DNA of 64,000 nucleotides from Variovorax boronicumulans. Lineage in GTDB: Bacteria > Pseudomonadota > Gammaproteobacteria > Burkholderiales > Burkholderiaceae_C. The notes beneath the pieces were generated by a model. The model worked only from the letters and a program-made list of their open reading frames with translations. It was not told where the DNA came from and searched no databases. The position numbers were made by a program, and so were the translations under genes. This document shows, piece by piece, positions 1-8,351 of this stretch; positions within the stretch are counted from its first letter, which is position 1, and every line of letters starts with the position of its first letter. The DNA lies in the NCBI RefSeq assembly GCF_030812215.1, contig NZ_JAUSSG010000010.1:186001-250000 (forward strand), written 5' to 3'.

Positions 1-55
1 TGCGCAGCCCAGCACGCCCGTGCTCGGCACGCCCTTCTGGCACCACGCGGCATGA
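1..55 (+). CDS. C-terminal end of an upstream gene, probably thiG (thiazole synthase)
   Basis: Only the last 17 codons are in the window, ending at TGA 53-55. The visible tail contains STPVLGTPFW. ThiG proteins usually end in an A-x-x-S-[ST]-P-[LV]-x-G pattern, and thiG commonly precedes thiE in Burkholderiales, so thiG is the best guess. The evidence is thin. The stop codon overlaps the thiE ATG (ATGA), so the two genes are translationally coupled in one operon. Confidence 0.4.
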   Translation, partial: AQPSTPVLGTPFWHHAA

Positions 56-987
56 GCAACATGACCGACGCGCGCTCCATCGCCCACGCCATCGTCGCGG
101 CCCACGGGCTGCGCTTCGGCGCCATCACCGCATCGACCGTGGGCGCCACGCCCTTCTCTTCGGACGACGCGGTCTACCGCGGCGCCAAGCAGGCCTGTGC
201 GGCGCTCGGCTTCATCGAGGTCGATGCCGAATGCCTCGCGCTCGCCTGGCATGCGCAGACCGAACGCATCGGCCATTTCGACGCCGCGCGATGGCCCGAC
301 GCGCCCGCCGATTTCGGCATGCGCCCATTCCCGCCCGCATCGCGCGACGACGCTTTCCTGCCCTGCCCTGAGCGGCTCGGCCTCTACGCCGTGCTGCCCG
401 ATGCGGCATGGGTCGGCCGCATGGCGCGTGCCGGCGTGCCGACGGTGCAGTTGCGCTTCAAGTCCGCCGACGCCGCGGCCGTCGAACGCGAAGTCCAGGC
501 GGCCGTCGAGGCTGTGCAGGGCACGGGCGCGCTGCTCTTCATCAACGACCACTGGCAAGTCGCCATTGCCGCAGGCGCCTATGGCATCCACCTCGGGCAG
601 GAAGACCTCGACGCCCTCTCGCCGGAGGAACTGGGTCAGCTGCGCGCCTCAGGCCTGCGCCTGGGCGTCAGCACGCATGGCTATGCCGAGATGGTGCGCG
701 CCGATGCGGTGAGCCCGAGCTACATCGCGATGGGCGCGGTCTATCCGACCACGCTCAAGAAAATGGCGACCGCGCCGCAGGGTGTGGCGCGGCTCGCAGC
801 GTATGCGCGCCTGCTGCGCGGCTATCCGCAAGTGGGCATCGGCGGCATCGACGCGGTGCGGCTGCCCGAAGTGCTGGCCACCGGCGTGGGCTCGGTTGCC
901 GTGGTGCGCGCGCTGGTGACGGCCGCCGATCCCGAGGCCACGGCCGCGCAATGGATGACGGCCATGGGCGCCGCCATCGGCAACTGA
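52..987 (+). CDS. thiE: Thiamine-phosphate synthase ThiE, with N-terminal extension
   Basis: Joins the pyrimidine (HMP-PP) and thiazole (THZ-P) moieties into thiamine monophosphate in the cytoplasm. The TIM barrel occupies about residues 108-305. Recognisable elements are QLRFK (133-137), NDHW (165-168), HLGQEDL (180-186), GVSTH (205-209), YPTTLKK (231-237, the catalytic-lysine loop) and the phosphate-binding GIGGI (262-266). At 311 aa it is about 100 residues longer than the usual ThiE of around 210. The first 105 residues carry no motif I recognise; long ThiE forms are, as I recall, usual in Burkholderiales. The ATG overlaps the upstream stop, and a second ATG lies 9 bases on. A TonB-dependent receptor follows after only 16 bp, so it is probably in the same thiamin-regulated transcript. 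Confidence 0.93.
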   Translation: MSNMTDARSIAHAIVAAHGLRFGAITASTVGATPFSSDDAVYRGAKQACAALGFIEVDAECLALAWHAQTERIGHFDAARWPDAPADFGMRPFPPASRDDAFLPCPERLGLYAVLPDAAWVGRMARAGVPTVQLRFKSADAAAVEREVQAAVEAVQGTGALLFINDHWQVAIAAGAYGIHLGQEDLDALSPEELGQLRASGLRLGVSTHGYAEMVRADAVSPSYIAMGAVYPTTLKKMATAPQGVARLAAYARLLRGYPQVGIGGIDAVRLPEVLATGVGSVAVVRALVTAADPEATAAQWMTAMGAAIGN

Positions 988-1003
988 ATACATCGAACCC
1001 TCA

Positions 1004-3166
1004 ATGACTCAACGACGCTTTCCACATTCTTTTGCCTTGACGCTTTCGCCCATCTCATGCGCCGTTGCCGCCGTGCTTTTCGCAGCCGCCTGCAGCGCGC
1101 ACGCGCAGCAGGCCGCGCTACCCGAAGTCGTCGTCAATGAAGGCGCAGCGGCACCGCAAGCCGATGTCAGCGGCTTCGGCGACGTGCCCCTGCGCGAATT
1201 GCCGCTGTCGGCCACGGTGATCGACAGCAAGCAACTGATTACCAGCGGCGCGCGCCGGCTCGCCGACCTCACGCAGTTCGATTCGTCGGTCACCGACGCC
1301 TACAACTCCGCCGGCTACTGGGACTACCTGACCGTGCGCGGCTTCGTGCTCGACAATCGCTTCAACTACCGGCGCGAAGGCCTGCCGATCAGCGCCGAGA
1401 CCTCGATCCCGCTCGACAACAAGGAGCGCATCGAGATCCTGCGCGGCACCAGCGGCATCCAGGCCGGCACCAGCGCACCGGGCGGGCTCGTCAACTACGT
1501 GGTGAAGCGCCCGACTGAACAAGACCTGCGCACGGTGCGCATCGAGACCACCAGCCGCGGCAGCGTGCTCGGCGCGCTCGACCTGGGCGGCCGCTTCGGC
1601 GAGGCCCGCCAGTTCGGCTACCGGCTCAACATCGCGAGCGAAAACCTCAAGCCGCTCACGCACAACCTGGACGGCAACCGCAACATGTTCTCCCTCGCGG
1701 CCGACTGGCGCATCACGCGCGACTCGGTGCTGGAGTTCGAGATCGAGCAAAGCCGCAAGACACAGCCAAGCCAGAACGGCTACAGCCTCCTGGGCAGTGT
1801 GCTGCCCGCGCCGGTCGATCCGCGCATCAACCTCAACAACCAGCCGTGGTCGCAGCCCTCGGTGTTCAAGGCGCTGACCGGCACCGTGCGCTTCAGCCAG
1901 GCGCTGAACGCCGACTGGCGCTGGACCGCGCAGATCGGCCAGCAGCGCCTGAAGACCGACGACCGCCTGGCCTACGCCTTCGGTTGCGGCGCTGAACTCA
2001 ACTACGACCGCTACTGCTCCGACGGCACCTTCGACGTCTACGACTTCCGCAGCGAAAACGAGCGCCGCACGCAGACCGCGGGCAGCCTGAACCTCAAGGG
2101 CAACGTGATGACCGGCAGCGTGCGGCACGAGTTGGGCTTCGGCCTCCTGCAAAGCCGTGTGCGCAACCGCTTCCAGGACCAGGCCTACAACTACGTGGGC
2201 ACGGGCAACATCTGGGCAACCGCCGTGGTGCCGGCCAACCCGGCGCTCACCGACGTCAACACCAACCGCGACGAACGCTCGACCGAGCTCTCGGTGCAGG
2301 ACGCCATTCGCTGGAACGAGCGCTTCACGACCTGGGCCGGCGTGCGCCACACGCGGCTGGACCGCAGCAGCATTCGCACCGACGGCTCGCGTCCCACCGG
2401 CTACAAGGACGGCATCACCACGCCGTGGATCGCAGCCAGCTACGCGATCCAGCCCGGACTGCTCGCGTATGCGAGCTGGGGCAAGGGCGTCGAATCGCAG
2501 GTCGTGCCGAACAAGAGTTCGCAGTACAGCAACGCTGGGGAAGCGCTGCCCGCGCTCAGCTCGCGCCAGTGGGAACTTGGCATCAAGGGCGGCAACGAGG
2601 CGTTCAATTGGCAGCTCGCGTGGTTCGACATCTCGCGCCCCATGACCAACCTGGATGCGTGCAACCGCCTCGGCATCACGCCGTGCGAAGCGAAGTACGA
2701 CGGCCGCGCCGTGCACCGCGGCCTCGAAGCCGGCGCGCAGTGGACCCAGGGCCCCTGGCGCATCGGCGGCAGCGTGACGCTGATGGACGCCAAGCGCCGC
2801 GGCAGCATCGTGGAACCGGCCAGCAATGGGCAATGGCCGACCAATGTGCCCAAGCAGGTGCTGCGCGCGCAGGCGGCGTATCGCGTGCCCTCGGTGCCGG
2901 GCCTGGAAGTGGCGGGCCAGCTGTCGCACGAAGGACGCCGCAACGTGCTCGCCGATGGCTCGATCACGTTGCCCTCGTGGACGCGCGTCGATGCGGTGCT
3001 GCGCTACGACACGAAACTGCGCGGCGTGAACACGAGTTGGACACTGGCCGTCGACAACCTGTTCGATCGCCGCTACTGGAAGGAATCGCCCTACCAGTTC
3101 GGGCATGTCTACCTGTTTCCTGGCGCGCCGCGCACGCTGCGTCTGGGCCTGAGCGTCGCCCTGTGA
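1004..3166 (+). CDS. TonB-dependent outer-membrane receptor (siderophore-receptor type)
   Basis: A 720-residue outer-membrane active transporter. It has a signal peptide (about 1-35, ending AHAQQ), a TonB-box-like segment LPEVVV near residue 39, a plug domain (about 60-170, with the classical ERIEILRG and APGGLVNYVVKRP stretches) and a C-terminal beta-barrel. The sequence most resembles ferrisiderophore receptors. The protein ends in Leu, not the usual aromatic residue. It starts 16 bp after thiE with no room for a promoter or riboswitch, so it is co-transcribed with the thiamin genes. That suggests the ligand may be thiamin or a thiamin precursor, but nothing in the sequence proves the substrate. 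A gap of about 80 bp and the tRNA-Asn promoter follow. Confidence 0.9.
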   Translation: MTQRRFPHSFALTLSPISCAVAAVLFAAACSAHAQQAALPEVVVNEGAAAPQADVSGFGDVPLRELPLSATVIDSKQLITSGARRLADLTQFDSSVTDAYNSAGYWDYLTVRGFVLDNRFNYRREGLPISAETSIPLDNKERIEILRGTSGIQAGTSAPGGLVNYVVKRPTEQDLRTVRIETTSRGSVLGALDLGGRFGEARQFGYRLNIASENLKPLTHNLDGNRNMFSLAADWRITRDSVLEFEIEQSRKTQPSQNGYSLLGSVLPAPVDPRINLNNQPWSQPSVFKALTGTVRFSQALNADWRWTAQIGQQRLKTDDRLAYAFGCGAELNYDRYCSDGTFDVYDFRSENERRTQTAGSLNLKGNVMTGSVRHELGFGLLQSRVRNRFQDQAYNYVGTGNIWATAVVPANPALTDVNTNRDERSTELSVQDAIRWNERFTTWAGVRHTRLDRSSIRTDGSRPTGYKDGITTPWIAASYAIQPGLLAYASWGKGVESQVVPNKSSQYSNAGEALPALSSRQWELGIKGGNEAFNWQLAWFDISRPMTNLDACNRLGITPCEAKYDGRAVHRGLEAGAQWTQGPWRIGGSVTLMDAKRRGSIVEPASNGQWPTNVPKQVLRAQAAYRVPSVPGLEVAGQLSHEGRRNVLADGSITLPSWTRVDAVLRYDTKLRGVNTSWTLAVDNLFDRRYWKESPYQFGHVYLFPGAPRTLRLGLSVAL

Positions 3167-3208
3167 TGACGCACGAACGAAAGTTTTTTGCGCAAAAGTT
3201 TCGGAGGC

Positions 3209-3238
3209 TTGAGAAGGTCCAAAAAACCGCGCTATAAT
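3209..3238 (+). promoter_or_regulatory. Sigma-70 promoter of tRNA-Asn
   Basis: A perfect -10 box TATAAT lies at 3233-3238. A -35 box TTGAGA lies at 3209-3214 with an 18-bp spacer. The tRNA starts 12 bases after the -10 box, as expected for a stable-RNA promoter. Confidence 0.8.
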
Positions 3239-3249
3239 CTGAGGCTTGT

Positions 3250-3325
3250 TCCTCGATAGCTCAGTTGGTAGAGCGCCGGACTGTTAATCCGTAGGTCCCT
3301 GGTTCGAGCCCAGGTCGAGGAGCCA
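3250..3325 (+). tRNA. tRNA-Asn (anticodon GTT)
   Basis: This is a 76-nt cloverleaf. The acceptor stem TCCTCGA (3250-3256) pairs with TCGAGGA (3315-3321), followed by discriminator G and an encoded CCA (3323-3325). The D-arm has AGCTCAGTTGGTAGAGC. The anticodon GTT is at 3283-3285 in a CTGTTAA loop, and the T-arm GGTTCGAGCCC is present. It matches bacterial tRNA-Asn, and its own promoter and terminator flank it. Confidence 0.97.
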
Positions 3326-3348
3326 CTACAAGCCGCAAGGCAACTGGA

Positions 3349-3382
3349 TGCCCCGCTACTCAAAAGGTAGCGGGGCATTTTC
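3349..3382 (+). terminator. Rho-independent terminator after tRNA-Asn
   Basis: An 11-bp perfect stem, TGCCCCGCTAC (3349-3359) with GTAGCGGGGCA (3367-3377), closes a short A-rich loop and is followed by TTTTC. It lies 24 bp after the tRNA. Confidence 0.85.
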
Positions 3383-3461
3383 AATTGTGGGCCGCTTGTT
3401 TGGCGATCGGCACCGCCGCTAGACTCGCACCTCGTCCGTCCACCGAATCGAGGTCTTCAGC

Positions 3462-3707
3462 ATGAACAACACGAGTCGATACGAATTCAGTCTGCCCCTT
3501 TGCAGCGAAGCGCAGCAGCTGCAGGTCGAGCAAGTGCTCAAGCTTCCCGGCGCGATCACCACGGCAACGGTCAGCCGCAGCATGGGATCGGCCGGCGTGA
3601 CCGTACAAGCCACCTTCCTTCCGGCCCACTCCCCTGCGCTCATGCAGGCCGAGGTCATTGCGCGCATCTCGCCCATCGGCTTGCTGCCGATGCGAGTTCC
3701 GGGCTGA
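3462..3707 (+). CDS. Small hypothetical protein (81 aa)
   Basis: An 81-residue soluble protein with no signal peptide or membrane segment. Its predicted pattern (strand, helix AQQLQVEQVL, strand, strand, helix MQAEVIARI, strand) resembles the small ferredoxin-like fold of heavy-metal-associated domains, but no CxxC metal site is present, so a metallochaperone role is not supported. It lies between the tRNA terminator and the NlpD-like gene. The ATG at 3462 has only a weak upstream GAGG. The third-position GC bias of this frame looks coding, but I do not recognise the family and give no function. Confidence 0.45.
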   Translation: MNNTSRYEFSLPLCSEAQQLQVEQVLKLPGAITTATVSRSMGSAGVTVQATFLPAHSPALMQAEVIARISPIGLLPMRVPG

Positions 3708-3971
3708 TCGGCAAGGCAAGGCAAGGCGAAGCGGGGCCACTCTCGCGATGCCGCATACATGGTTCTCGTCGGCGGCGTGCGACCCGGCATCGCGGCCCGC
3801 GAGGTCGGCACCAGCCCGCAGGCCCCCACCAACACGCTGCGAAAACCGAGGGACGCCATGAAGGAGTCCACCGACCACGGCCGCATGCATTCCACCGCGG
3901 ACCATCACGTCGGGAGCTGATCAATCGTTCGCTCAGGCGAACGGCCGACGGATTCCAATACAGTCCTCACC

Positions 3972-4625
3972 ATGCATTTCAAGCCGCAAGCTGAACCCGG
4001 ACTTCCCGACCTCTCCCCGCCCCGCCCGCTCATCGCCCATCGGATCGCACTGGCCCTTGCCTCTGGCATGCTGGGCGTCCTGCTCGTCGGCTGCGCCTCC
4101 AAGCCAGCCCCGGCGCCCGCACCGAAGAAATCAGCAAGCGCCAAGCCCGCACCCGCTGCCCGCAACGACGAGCGCCCCGCACCGGCACGCCGCTCGCGCA
4201 GCAGCGAGGGAGCACCTTCCGCATCGTCCACGCCCTCCGCTCCGGTGGCCAAGGCGGAGCGAAATTTCCTTCGCCCGTCGAACGGCACCGTCATCCAGCG
4301 ATTCAATGGCCGCAACAGCAAGGGCGTCGACTTCGCGGGATCGGAAGGCGATCCGGTCATCGCCGCGCGCGACGGCAAGGTCGTGTATTCGGCCGTGGGC
4401 CCGCGCGGCTATGGCCAACTCGTCATGATCAAGCACGACGCGATCTTCGTGACCGCCTACGCGCACAACAGCAAGCTGCTCGTCAAGGAAGGGCAGTCAG
4501 TCAAGCGGGGCCAGGTGATCGCCCGCATGGGCCGCACCGAAGCCGATCGCGTCAAGCTGCACTTCGAGTTGCGCCGGAACGGCAATGCGGTCGATCCCGT
4601 TCCCTATTTCGTTTCGCCCGACTGA
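3972..4625 (+). CDS. NlpD/LytM-like lipoprotein with degenerate M23 peptidase domain
   Basis: A 217-residue lipoprotein. The N-terminal hydrophobic stretch (23-40) ends in a lipobox, LVGC, at 38-41. An Ala/Pro/Lys-rich linker (45-95) follows, then an M23 (LytM/peptidase M23) domain at about 97-214, close to that of NlpD. The NlpD LysM domain is absent. Two zinc ligands of active M23 enzymes are missing: the HxGxD site reads NSKGVD, and the HxH site reads KLHFE. It is therefore probably an inactive amidase activator of the EnvC/NlpD kind, acting on septal or envelope amidases; that role is inferred from the family. It appears monocistronic. Confidence 0.8.
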   Translation: MHFKPQAEPGLPDLSPPRPLIAHRIALALASGMLGVLLVGCASKPAPAPAPKKSASAKPAPAARNDERPAPARRSRSSEGAPSASSTPSAPVAKAERNFLRPSNGTVIQRFNGRNSKGVDFAGSEGDPVIAARDGKVVYSAVGPRGYGQLVMIKHDAIFVTAYAHNSKLLVKEGQSVKRGQVIARMGRTEADRVKLHFELRRNGNAVDPVPYFVSPD

Positions 4626-4691
4626 CCAGCAAGGGCCTTCGATGAAGCGATCCGGTTGAATCCGGATCGCCCCCTCCCGCGTAGCACTTGC

Positions 4692-4955
4692 ATGGCAAGT
4701 ACAAACGAAGAACGCAAGCCCGCCCCACGGCTGGGTTTCGAGGACATCTGTGCGCAATTCAACGTCCCCGCAAGAAAGGGGGCACGCGTCAGTTTTCAAG
4801 GCCAGCCGGGAACGGTCACGACCGCCCGGGGATTGATGGTTCGCGTACGGCTGGACGGGATGTCATGGTCCCGGCCCTATTCGCCGAACGAACTCGAATG
4901 GCTCGACGACCAGGCGAAGGCCATGGCCGGAGGCGCGCGCCGCCCGCGCAGCTGA
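4692..4955 (+). CDS. Small hypothetical protein (87 aa)
   Basis: An 87-residue soluble protein. I start it at ATG 4692 (MASTNEERK); the frame could extend to a TTG at 4656, but no ribosome site supports that. The middle (GARVSFQGQPGTVT..GLMVRVRLDG) reads as a small SH3/KOW-like beta-barrel, with a C-terminal aromatic SWSRPYSPNELEWL segment. I do not recognise the family. It lies 66 bp after the NlpD-like gene and converges on the next small gene. Confidence 0.45.
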   Translation: MASTNEERKPAPRLGFEDICAQFNVPARKGARVSFQGQPGTVTTARGLMVRVRLDGMSWSRPYSPNELEWLDDQAKAMAGGARRPRS

Positions 4956-4982
4956 AAAGCCCGGGGCGGATCGCACCGAGGA

Positions 4983-5201
4983 TCAGTGCTGCACGACGGG
5001 GGTGCGGCCCTTCGCGTTGTCGATGGTCGCGCTGACGGAGTTGGTGTTGACGGCCAGGGCCACCAGGACGGAGCCGACGAAAGCCGGATCGGAAGCGCCG
5101 CTGAAATTCGATGCCCCGGCAATGGCCAGGGCCTGTGCGACTTGTTGGCGGGTCAGTTCCGCTGCTGCTTCGCCAACGACATTCTTCTTGGTGGTTGCCA
5201 T
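4983..5201 (-). CDS. Small hypothetical protein (72 aa)
   Basis: A 72-residue Ala/Val-rich protein on the minus strand. A good ribosome site (GAGGAG, 7 bases before ATG 5201) supports it as a real gene. It begins MATTKKNVVGEAAAELTRQQ, has no Cys and no signal peptide, and its weakly hydrophobic centre (SVLVALAVNT) is not a convincing membrane helix. The KKNVVGEAAAELTRQQV start looks like a short helical DNA- or nucleoid-associated segment, but this is not enough to name a function. It is an orphan, transcribed toward the preceding small gene. Confidence 0.5.
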   Translation of the reverse strand: MATTKKNVVGEAAAELTRQQVAQALAIAGASNFSGASDPAFVGSVLVALAVNTNSVSATIDNAKGRTPVVQH

Positions 5202-5519
5202 CTGAAAACTCCTCGTGATGAAGGCCCGACTGTAACGGCCCCCGCGCCCCGCCGAAGGCCATCACCCCGCCCACTCCGGGGCGCTTGTTGTCCCCCGCCC
5301 ACGGGCCTTGCGCTGGGTAATAATCTCGCCCGCTTCACTGCGCGCGGACCATGACTTTCGGCACTGGCATGCCGCTTCTGCGGGTCGTATCGTCGCGCGG
5401 TCGCTGGCGGCGCGACGATTCGGGGGAGGTCACACAGGCCATGCGGTCCCACTTCGGTATCCGAGGAGTGGCGTCTCCCACTGGGGCGCCTCTTCACTCT
5501 TCTCTCTCTGGATCCGGAC
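5202..5519. other. Intergenic stretch upstream of the CsgG-like gene
   Basis: These 318 bp lie between two divergently transcribed genes. I see no gene with a ribosome site and no convincing -35/-10 pair. The part nearest the lipoprotein gene has a small hairpin-forming GGCGTCTCCCACTGGGGCGCC-like segment (5471-5491) and a pyrimidine-rich leader. Confidence 0.5.
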
Positions 5520-6413
5520 ATGGCTTCTTCCAAATTCTCTTTCGCGAGCGCAGGCGTTCTTGCAGGCGTGCTGGTTCTCTCTGGCTGCGCGACCACCGAC
5601 ATGCAAATGGGCAGCCAGTCGGCCAAGACCGTGGCCACCGGCAGCGCCGCCGGTTCGGCCACCTCCGGTGAAAGCAGCGCGCTCGAGCGCTGCGATTCGC
5701 CGCTGGGCACTGTCTCCCTCATCGAGAACGTCAATGCCGGCTGGTACACCGTTCTCACCGGCGAATACAAGCTCCCGCCGACCGCGAACCTGCTGCGCCT
5801 CCTGGTGCAGCAGTCGAACTGCTTCGTGGTGGTCGAGCGCGGCGCGGCCGGCATGAACGCCATGACGCGCGAGCGCGCGCTCATGCAGTCGGGCGAGATG
5901 CGCGGCGGCAGCAACTTCGGGCGCGGCCAGATGGTGGCTTCCGACTACGGCCTGTCGCCCGAGATCGTGTTCAGCAACAACGACGCCGGCGGCATCGGCG
6001 GTGCGCTGGGCGGCCTGGTGGGCGGTGGCCGCGGCCGCGCCATTGCCAGCATCGGCGCCAGCCTGCAGACCAAGGAAGCCAGCGCGCTCCTGACCCTCAT
6101 CGACAACCGCTCGGGCGTGCAGGTGGCGGCCGCCGAAGGCAGCGCCTCCAAGACCGACTTCGCGGGCTTCGGCGGCCTGGGCGGTCTGTCCGCCGCGGGC
6201 GGCATCGGTGGCTACACGCGCACGCCGCAGGGCAAGGTGATTGCCGCTGCCTTCATGGACGCGTTCAACCAGATGGTCCGGTCGCTGCGCAACTACAAGG
6301 CGCAAACGGTGCGCGGCCAGGGCCTGGGCGGCGGCGGTCGTCTCGGCGTGGACGGCGGTGCCGCGCCTTCGCAAACCTCGGCGCCGGGCGCGCCCCGCTC
6401 GCGCCGCAAGTAA
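5520..6413 (+). CDS. CsgG/HfaB-family outer-membrane lipoprotein
   Basis: A 297-residue lipoprotein with lipobox LSGC at 20-23. The following domain has the CsgG signature of this family, including a LVQQSNCFVVVERG strand-helix-strand near residue 100 and the PEIVFSNND and SIGASLQTKEASALLTLID segments. CsgG forms the outer-membrane pore for curli subunits. No csgA, B, E or F genes are nearby, and this protein has a Gly-rich insertion (160-225) and an Arg/Ser/Pro-rich tail, so a curli role is not supported. It more likely belongs to the broader group of CsgG-like lipoproteins of unknown envelope function. It is monocistronic. Confidence 0.78.
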   Translation: MASSKFSFASAGVLAGVLVLSGCATTDMQMGSQSAKTVATGSAAGSATSGESSALERCDSPLGTVSLIENVNAGWYTVLTGEYKLPPTANLLRLLVQQSNCFVVVERGAAGMNAMTRERALMQSGEMRGGSNFGRGQMVASDYGLSPEIVFSNNDAGGIGGALGGLVGGGRGRAIASIGASLQTKEASALLTLIDNRSGVQVAAAEGSASKTDFAGFGGLGGLSAAGGIGGYTRTPQGKVIAAAFMDAFNQMVRSLRNYKAQTVRGQGLGGGGRLGVDGGAAPSQTSAPGAPRSRRK

Positions 6414-6495
6414 GCGCGCCAGTCCATCGTCATCGGGCAAGGCCCGGCCCTGATTGCGGCCGGGTTCACAATTCATCCCTCTGGAGGTGAACACG

Positions 6496-7566
6496 ATGGA
6501 TGGTCTGGAAGAGACGGCGGAATCGGCAAAAGGCAAGCTCGTCTACCCCTTTGCGGAACTCCCACCGCGCGGCAAATCGATCGAGGTCGCTGCGGGCGTC
6601 CACTGGATCCGCATGCCGCTGCCCTACTCGCTCGACCACATCAACCTGTGGGCGCTGGACGACGGCGCCGGCTGGGCCGTGGTGGACACGGGCGTGCGCA
6701 CCGAGGAAACGGTGGCCGTCTGGCGCGAGCTCTTCGCCAATTCGCCCGACACGCGCGGCCTCACCCGCGTGTTCGTGACGCACATGCACCCCGACCACGT
6801 GGGCATGGCCGGCTGGCTCACGCGCAAGTTCGGCGTGCGGCTGTGGATGACCCGCTCCGAATACCTCATGTGCCGCGTGATGGTGTCCGACACCGGACGC
6901 GAGGCGCCCGACGACGCCATCGCCTTCTACCGGCGCGCCGGCTGGGGCGAGGCGGCCATCGAGACCTACCGCACGCGCTTCGGCAACTTCGGCAAGCACA
7001 TCCATCCGCTGCCCGACAGCTTCCGGCGCCTGCGCGACGGCGAGGTGCTGCGCATCGGCGCACACGACTGGCGCATCGTCACCGGCAACGGCCATTCGCC
7101 CGAGCATGCGTGCCTGTACTGCCCCGACCTCAAGGTGCTGATCTCGGGCGACCAGATCCTGCCGCGTATCTCGTCCAACGTGTCGGTCTCGCCCATCGAG
7201 CCCGACGCCGACCCGATGGCCGACTGGCTCTCATCGCTCGCCAAGCTCAGGCGCGAGGTGCCCGACGACGTGCTGGTGCTGCCCTCTCACAACGAGTGCT
7301 TCCGCGGGCTGCATGCGCGCATCGACCGGCTGCAGCAGGGGCAGGAGCGCTCGCTCGACCGGCTGCGCAACACCTTGAAGACGCCGAAACGCGCAGTCGA
7401 CGTGTTCGCCAGCCTGTTCGCGCGCAGCATCGCCGAGTCCGACGTGCAGTTGCTGGGCATGGCAACGGGTGAAAGCCTCGCCTGCCTCAACTACCTGCTG
7501 CACCGCGGCGAGGTCGCGTGCGACATCGCCGACGACGGCATCGGCTGGTACCGGCTCGTCGGCTAG
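6496..7566 (+). CDS. MBL-fold metallo-hydrolase
   Basis: A 356-residue cytoplasmic hydrolase of the metallo-beta-lactamase fold. The metal motif THMHPDH is at about 95-101, with further conserved points NGHSPEHAC, SGDQILPRI and the C-terminal LPSHNECFRGL. I start it at ATG 6496, which has GGAGG ten bases upstream. The C-terminal third (about 270-356) is helical, as in the beta-lactamase-like-2 group. The substrate cannot be told; thioester, glyoxalase-II-like and lactone hydrolysis all occur in this family. Its stop codon overlaps the convergent SDR stop in a shared CTAG (7563-7566), so the two genes end tail to tail. Confidence 0.88.
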   Translation: MDGLEETAESAKGKLVYPFAELPPRGKSIEVAAGVHWIRMPLPYSLDHINLWALDDGAGWAVVDTGVRTEETVAVWRELFANSPDTRGLTRVFVTHMHPDHVGMAGWLTRKFGVRLWMTRSEYLMCRVMVSDTGREAPDDAIAFYRRAGWGEAAIETYRTRFGNFGKHIHPLPDSFRRLRDGEVLRIGAHDWRIVTGNGHSPEHACLYCPDLKVLISGDQILPRISSNVSVSPIEPDADPMADWLSSLAKLRREVPDDVLVLPSHNECFRGLHARIDRLQQGQERSLDRLRNTLKTPKRAVDVFASLFARSIAESDVQLLGMATGESLACLNYLLHRGEVACDIADDGIGWYRLVG

Positions 7567-8351
7567 CCGCCGAACCAGTCGCGCGCCGACCGCCCCTGGT
7601 CCGGGCCCAGCATCGAGAAGCCGCCGTCGACCGGAATGTCCGCGCCGGTCACGAAGCGCGCCGCGTCCGAGCACAGGAACAGCACCACCTGCGCCACGTC
7701 GTCGCCGTCGCCCGCGCGGCCCAGTGGATGCAGCGGCGCCGCCATACGGTCCGCATACGCGCGGTCGCCGCCCGCCATGCGCGAGAGCGCATCTGACCAG
7801 GTCCATCCGGGCGACACCGAGTTCACGCGCACGCGCCGGTGCGCCAGGCTCGCGGCCTGGTTGCGCGTGAGCTGCAGGATAGCCGCCTTGGCCGCTGGAT
7901 AGAGCGCCCGGCCCGCCGTGCCGAACTTGCCCCCGACGCTGCCCATGTTCACCACCGCCCCGCCCTGCGCCGCCAGCGCATCGGCGGTCTTGTGCACCAG
8001 CAGCGCACCGGAAACCAGGTTGACGTCGAGCGCATGCAGCCATTCGCTGCGCGAAGCCGCGAGCCCGTTGTCGCCGTACACGACCGCGTTGTTGATGAGG
8101 AAGTCGATGCGCCCTTCGCTGGCGAGCGCATCGGCCACCAGCGCATCGAGCGCCGTGTCGGAGGCGATATCGCATGCCACGAAGCGACAGCGCGACCCCA
8201 GCTCGGCCGCCAGCGCCTCGCCGCGTGTGGCATCGATGTCCACCGCGAGCACCTGCGCACCGGCTTTCACGAAAGCGCCAACGATGGCGCTGCCGAGCAT
8301 GGCCGCTGCGCCGGTGACGATGGCGACTTTTCCTTCGAAGTTCGAGTTCAT
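7563..8351 (-). CDS. SDR-family oxidoreductase (dihydrodiol dehydrogenase-like role inferred)
   Basis: A 262-residue NAD(P)-dependent short-chain dehydrogenase. It has the Rossmann motif TGAAAMLG (13-20), NNAV (87-90), catalytic Ser138 and YPAAK (151-155), and the C-terminal PVDGG typical of classical SDRs. It is the last gene of the Rieske oxygenase operon; its ATG overlaps the preceding stop (ATGA). In such operons an SDR often re-aromatises the cis-dihydrodiol made by the dioxygenase, and that is the likely job here, but the substrate is unknown. Confidence 0.88.
   Translation of the reverse strand: MNSNFEGKVAIVTGAAAMLGSAIVGAFVKAGAQVLAVDIDATRGEALAAELGSRCRFVACDIASDTALDALVADALASEGRIDFLINNAVVYGDNGLAASRSEWLHALDVNLVSGALLVHKTADALAAQGGAVVNMGSVGGKFGTAGRALYPAAKAAILQLTRNQAASLAHRRVRVNSVSPGWTWSDALSRMAGGDRAYADRMAAPLHPLGRAGDGDDVAQVVLFLCSDAARFVTGADIPVDGGFSMLGPDQGRSARDWFGG

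Noticed and set aside
988-1003. TPP riboswitch or promoter between thiE and the TonB-dependent receptor
   Set aside because: The gap is only 16 bp, too short for either.
1118-3106. A 662-codon open frame antisense to the TonB-dependent receptor
   Set aside because: It is a GC-rich shadow: it is rich in Ala, Arg and Val with low-complexity runs, it has no ribosome site, and the receptor on the other strand has full family motifs.
3759-3920. A 53-codon open frame (MVLVGGVRPGIAAREV...) before the NlpD-like gene
   Set aside because: No ribosome site and no recognisable pattern; too short to be sure.
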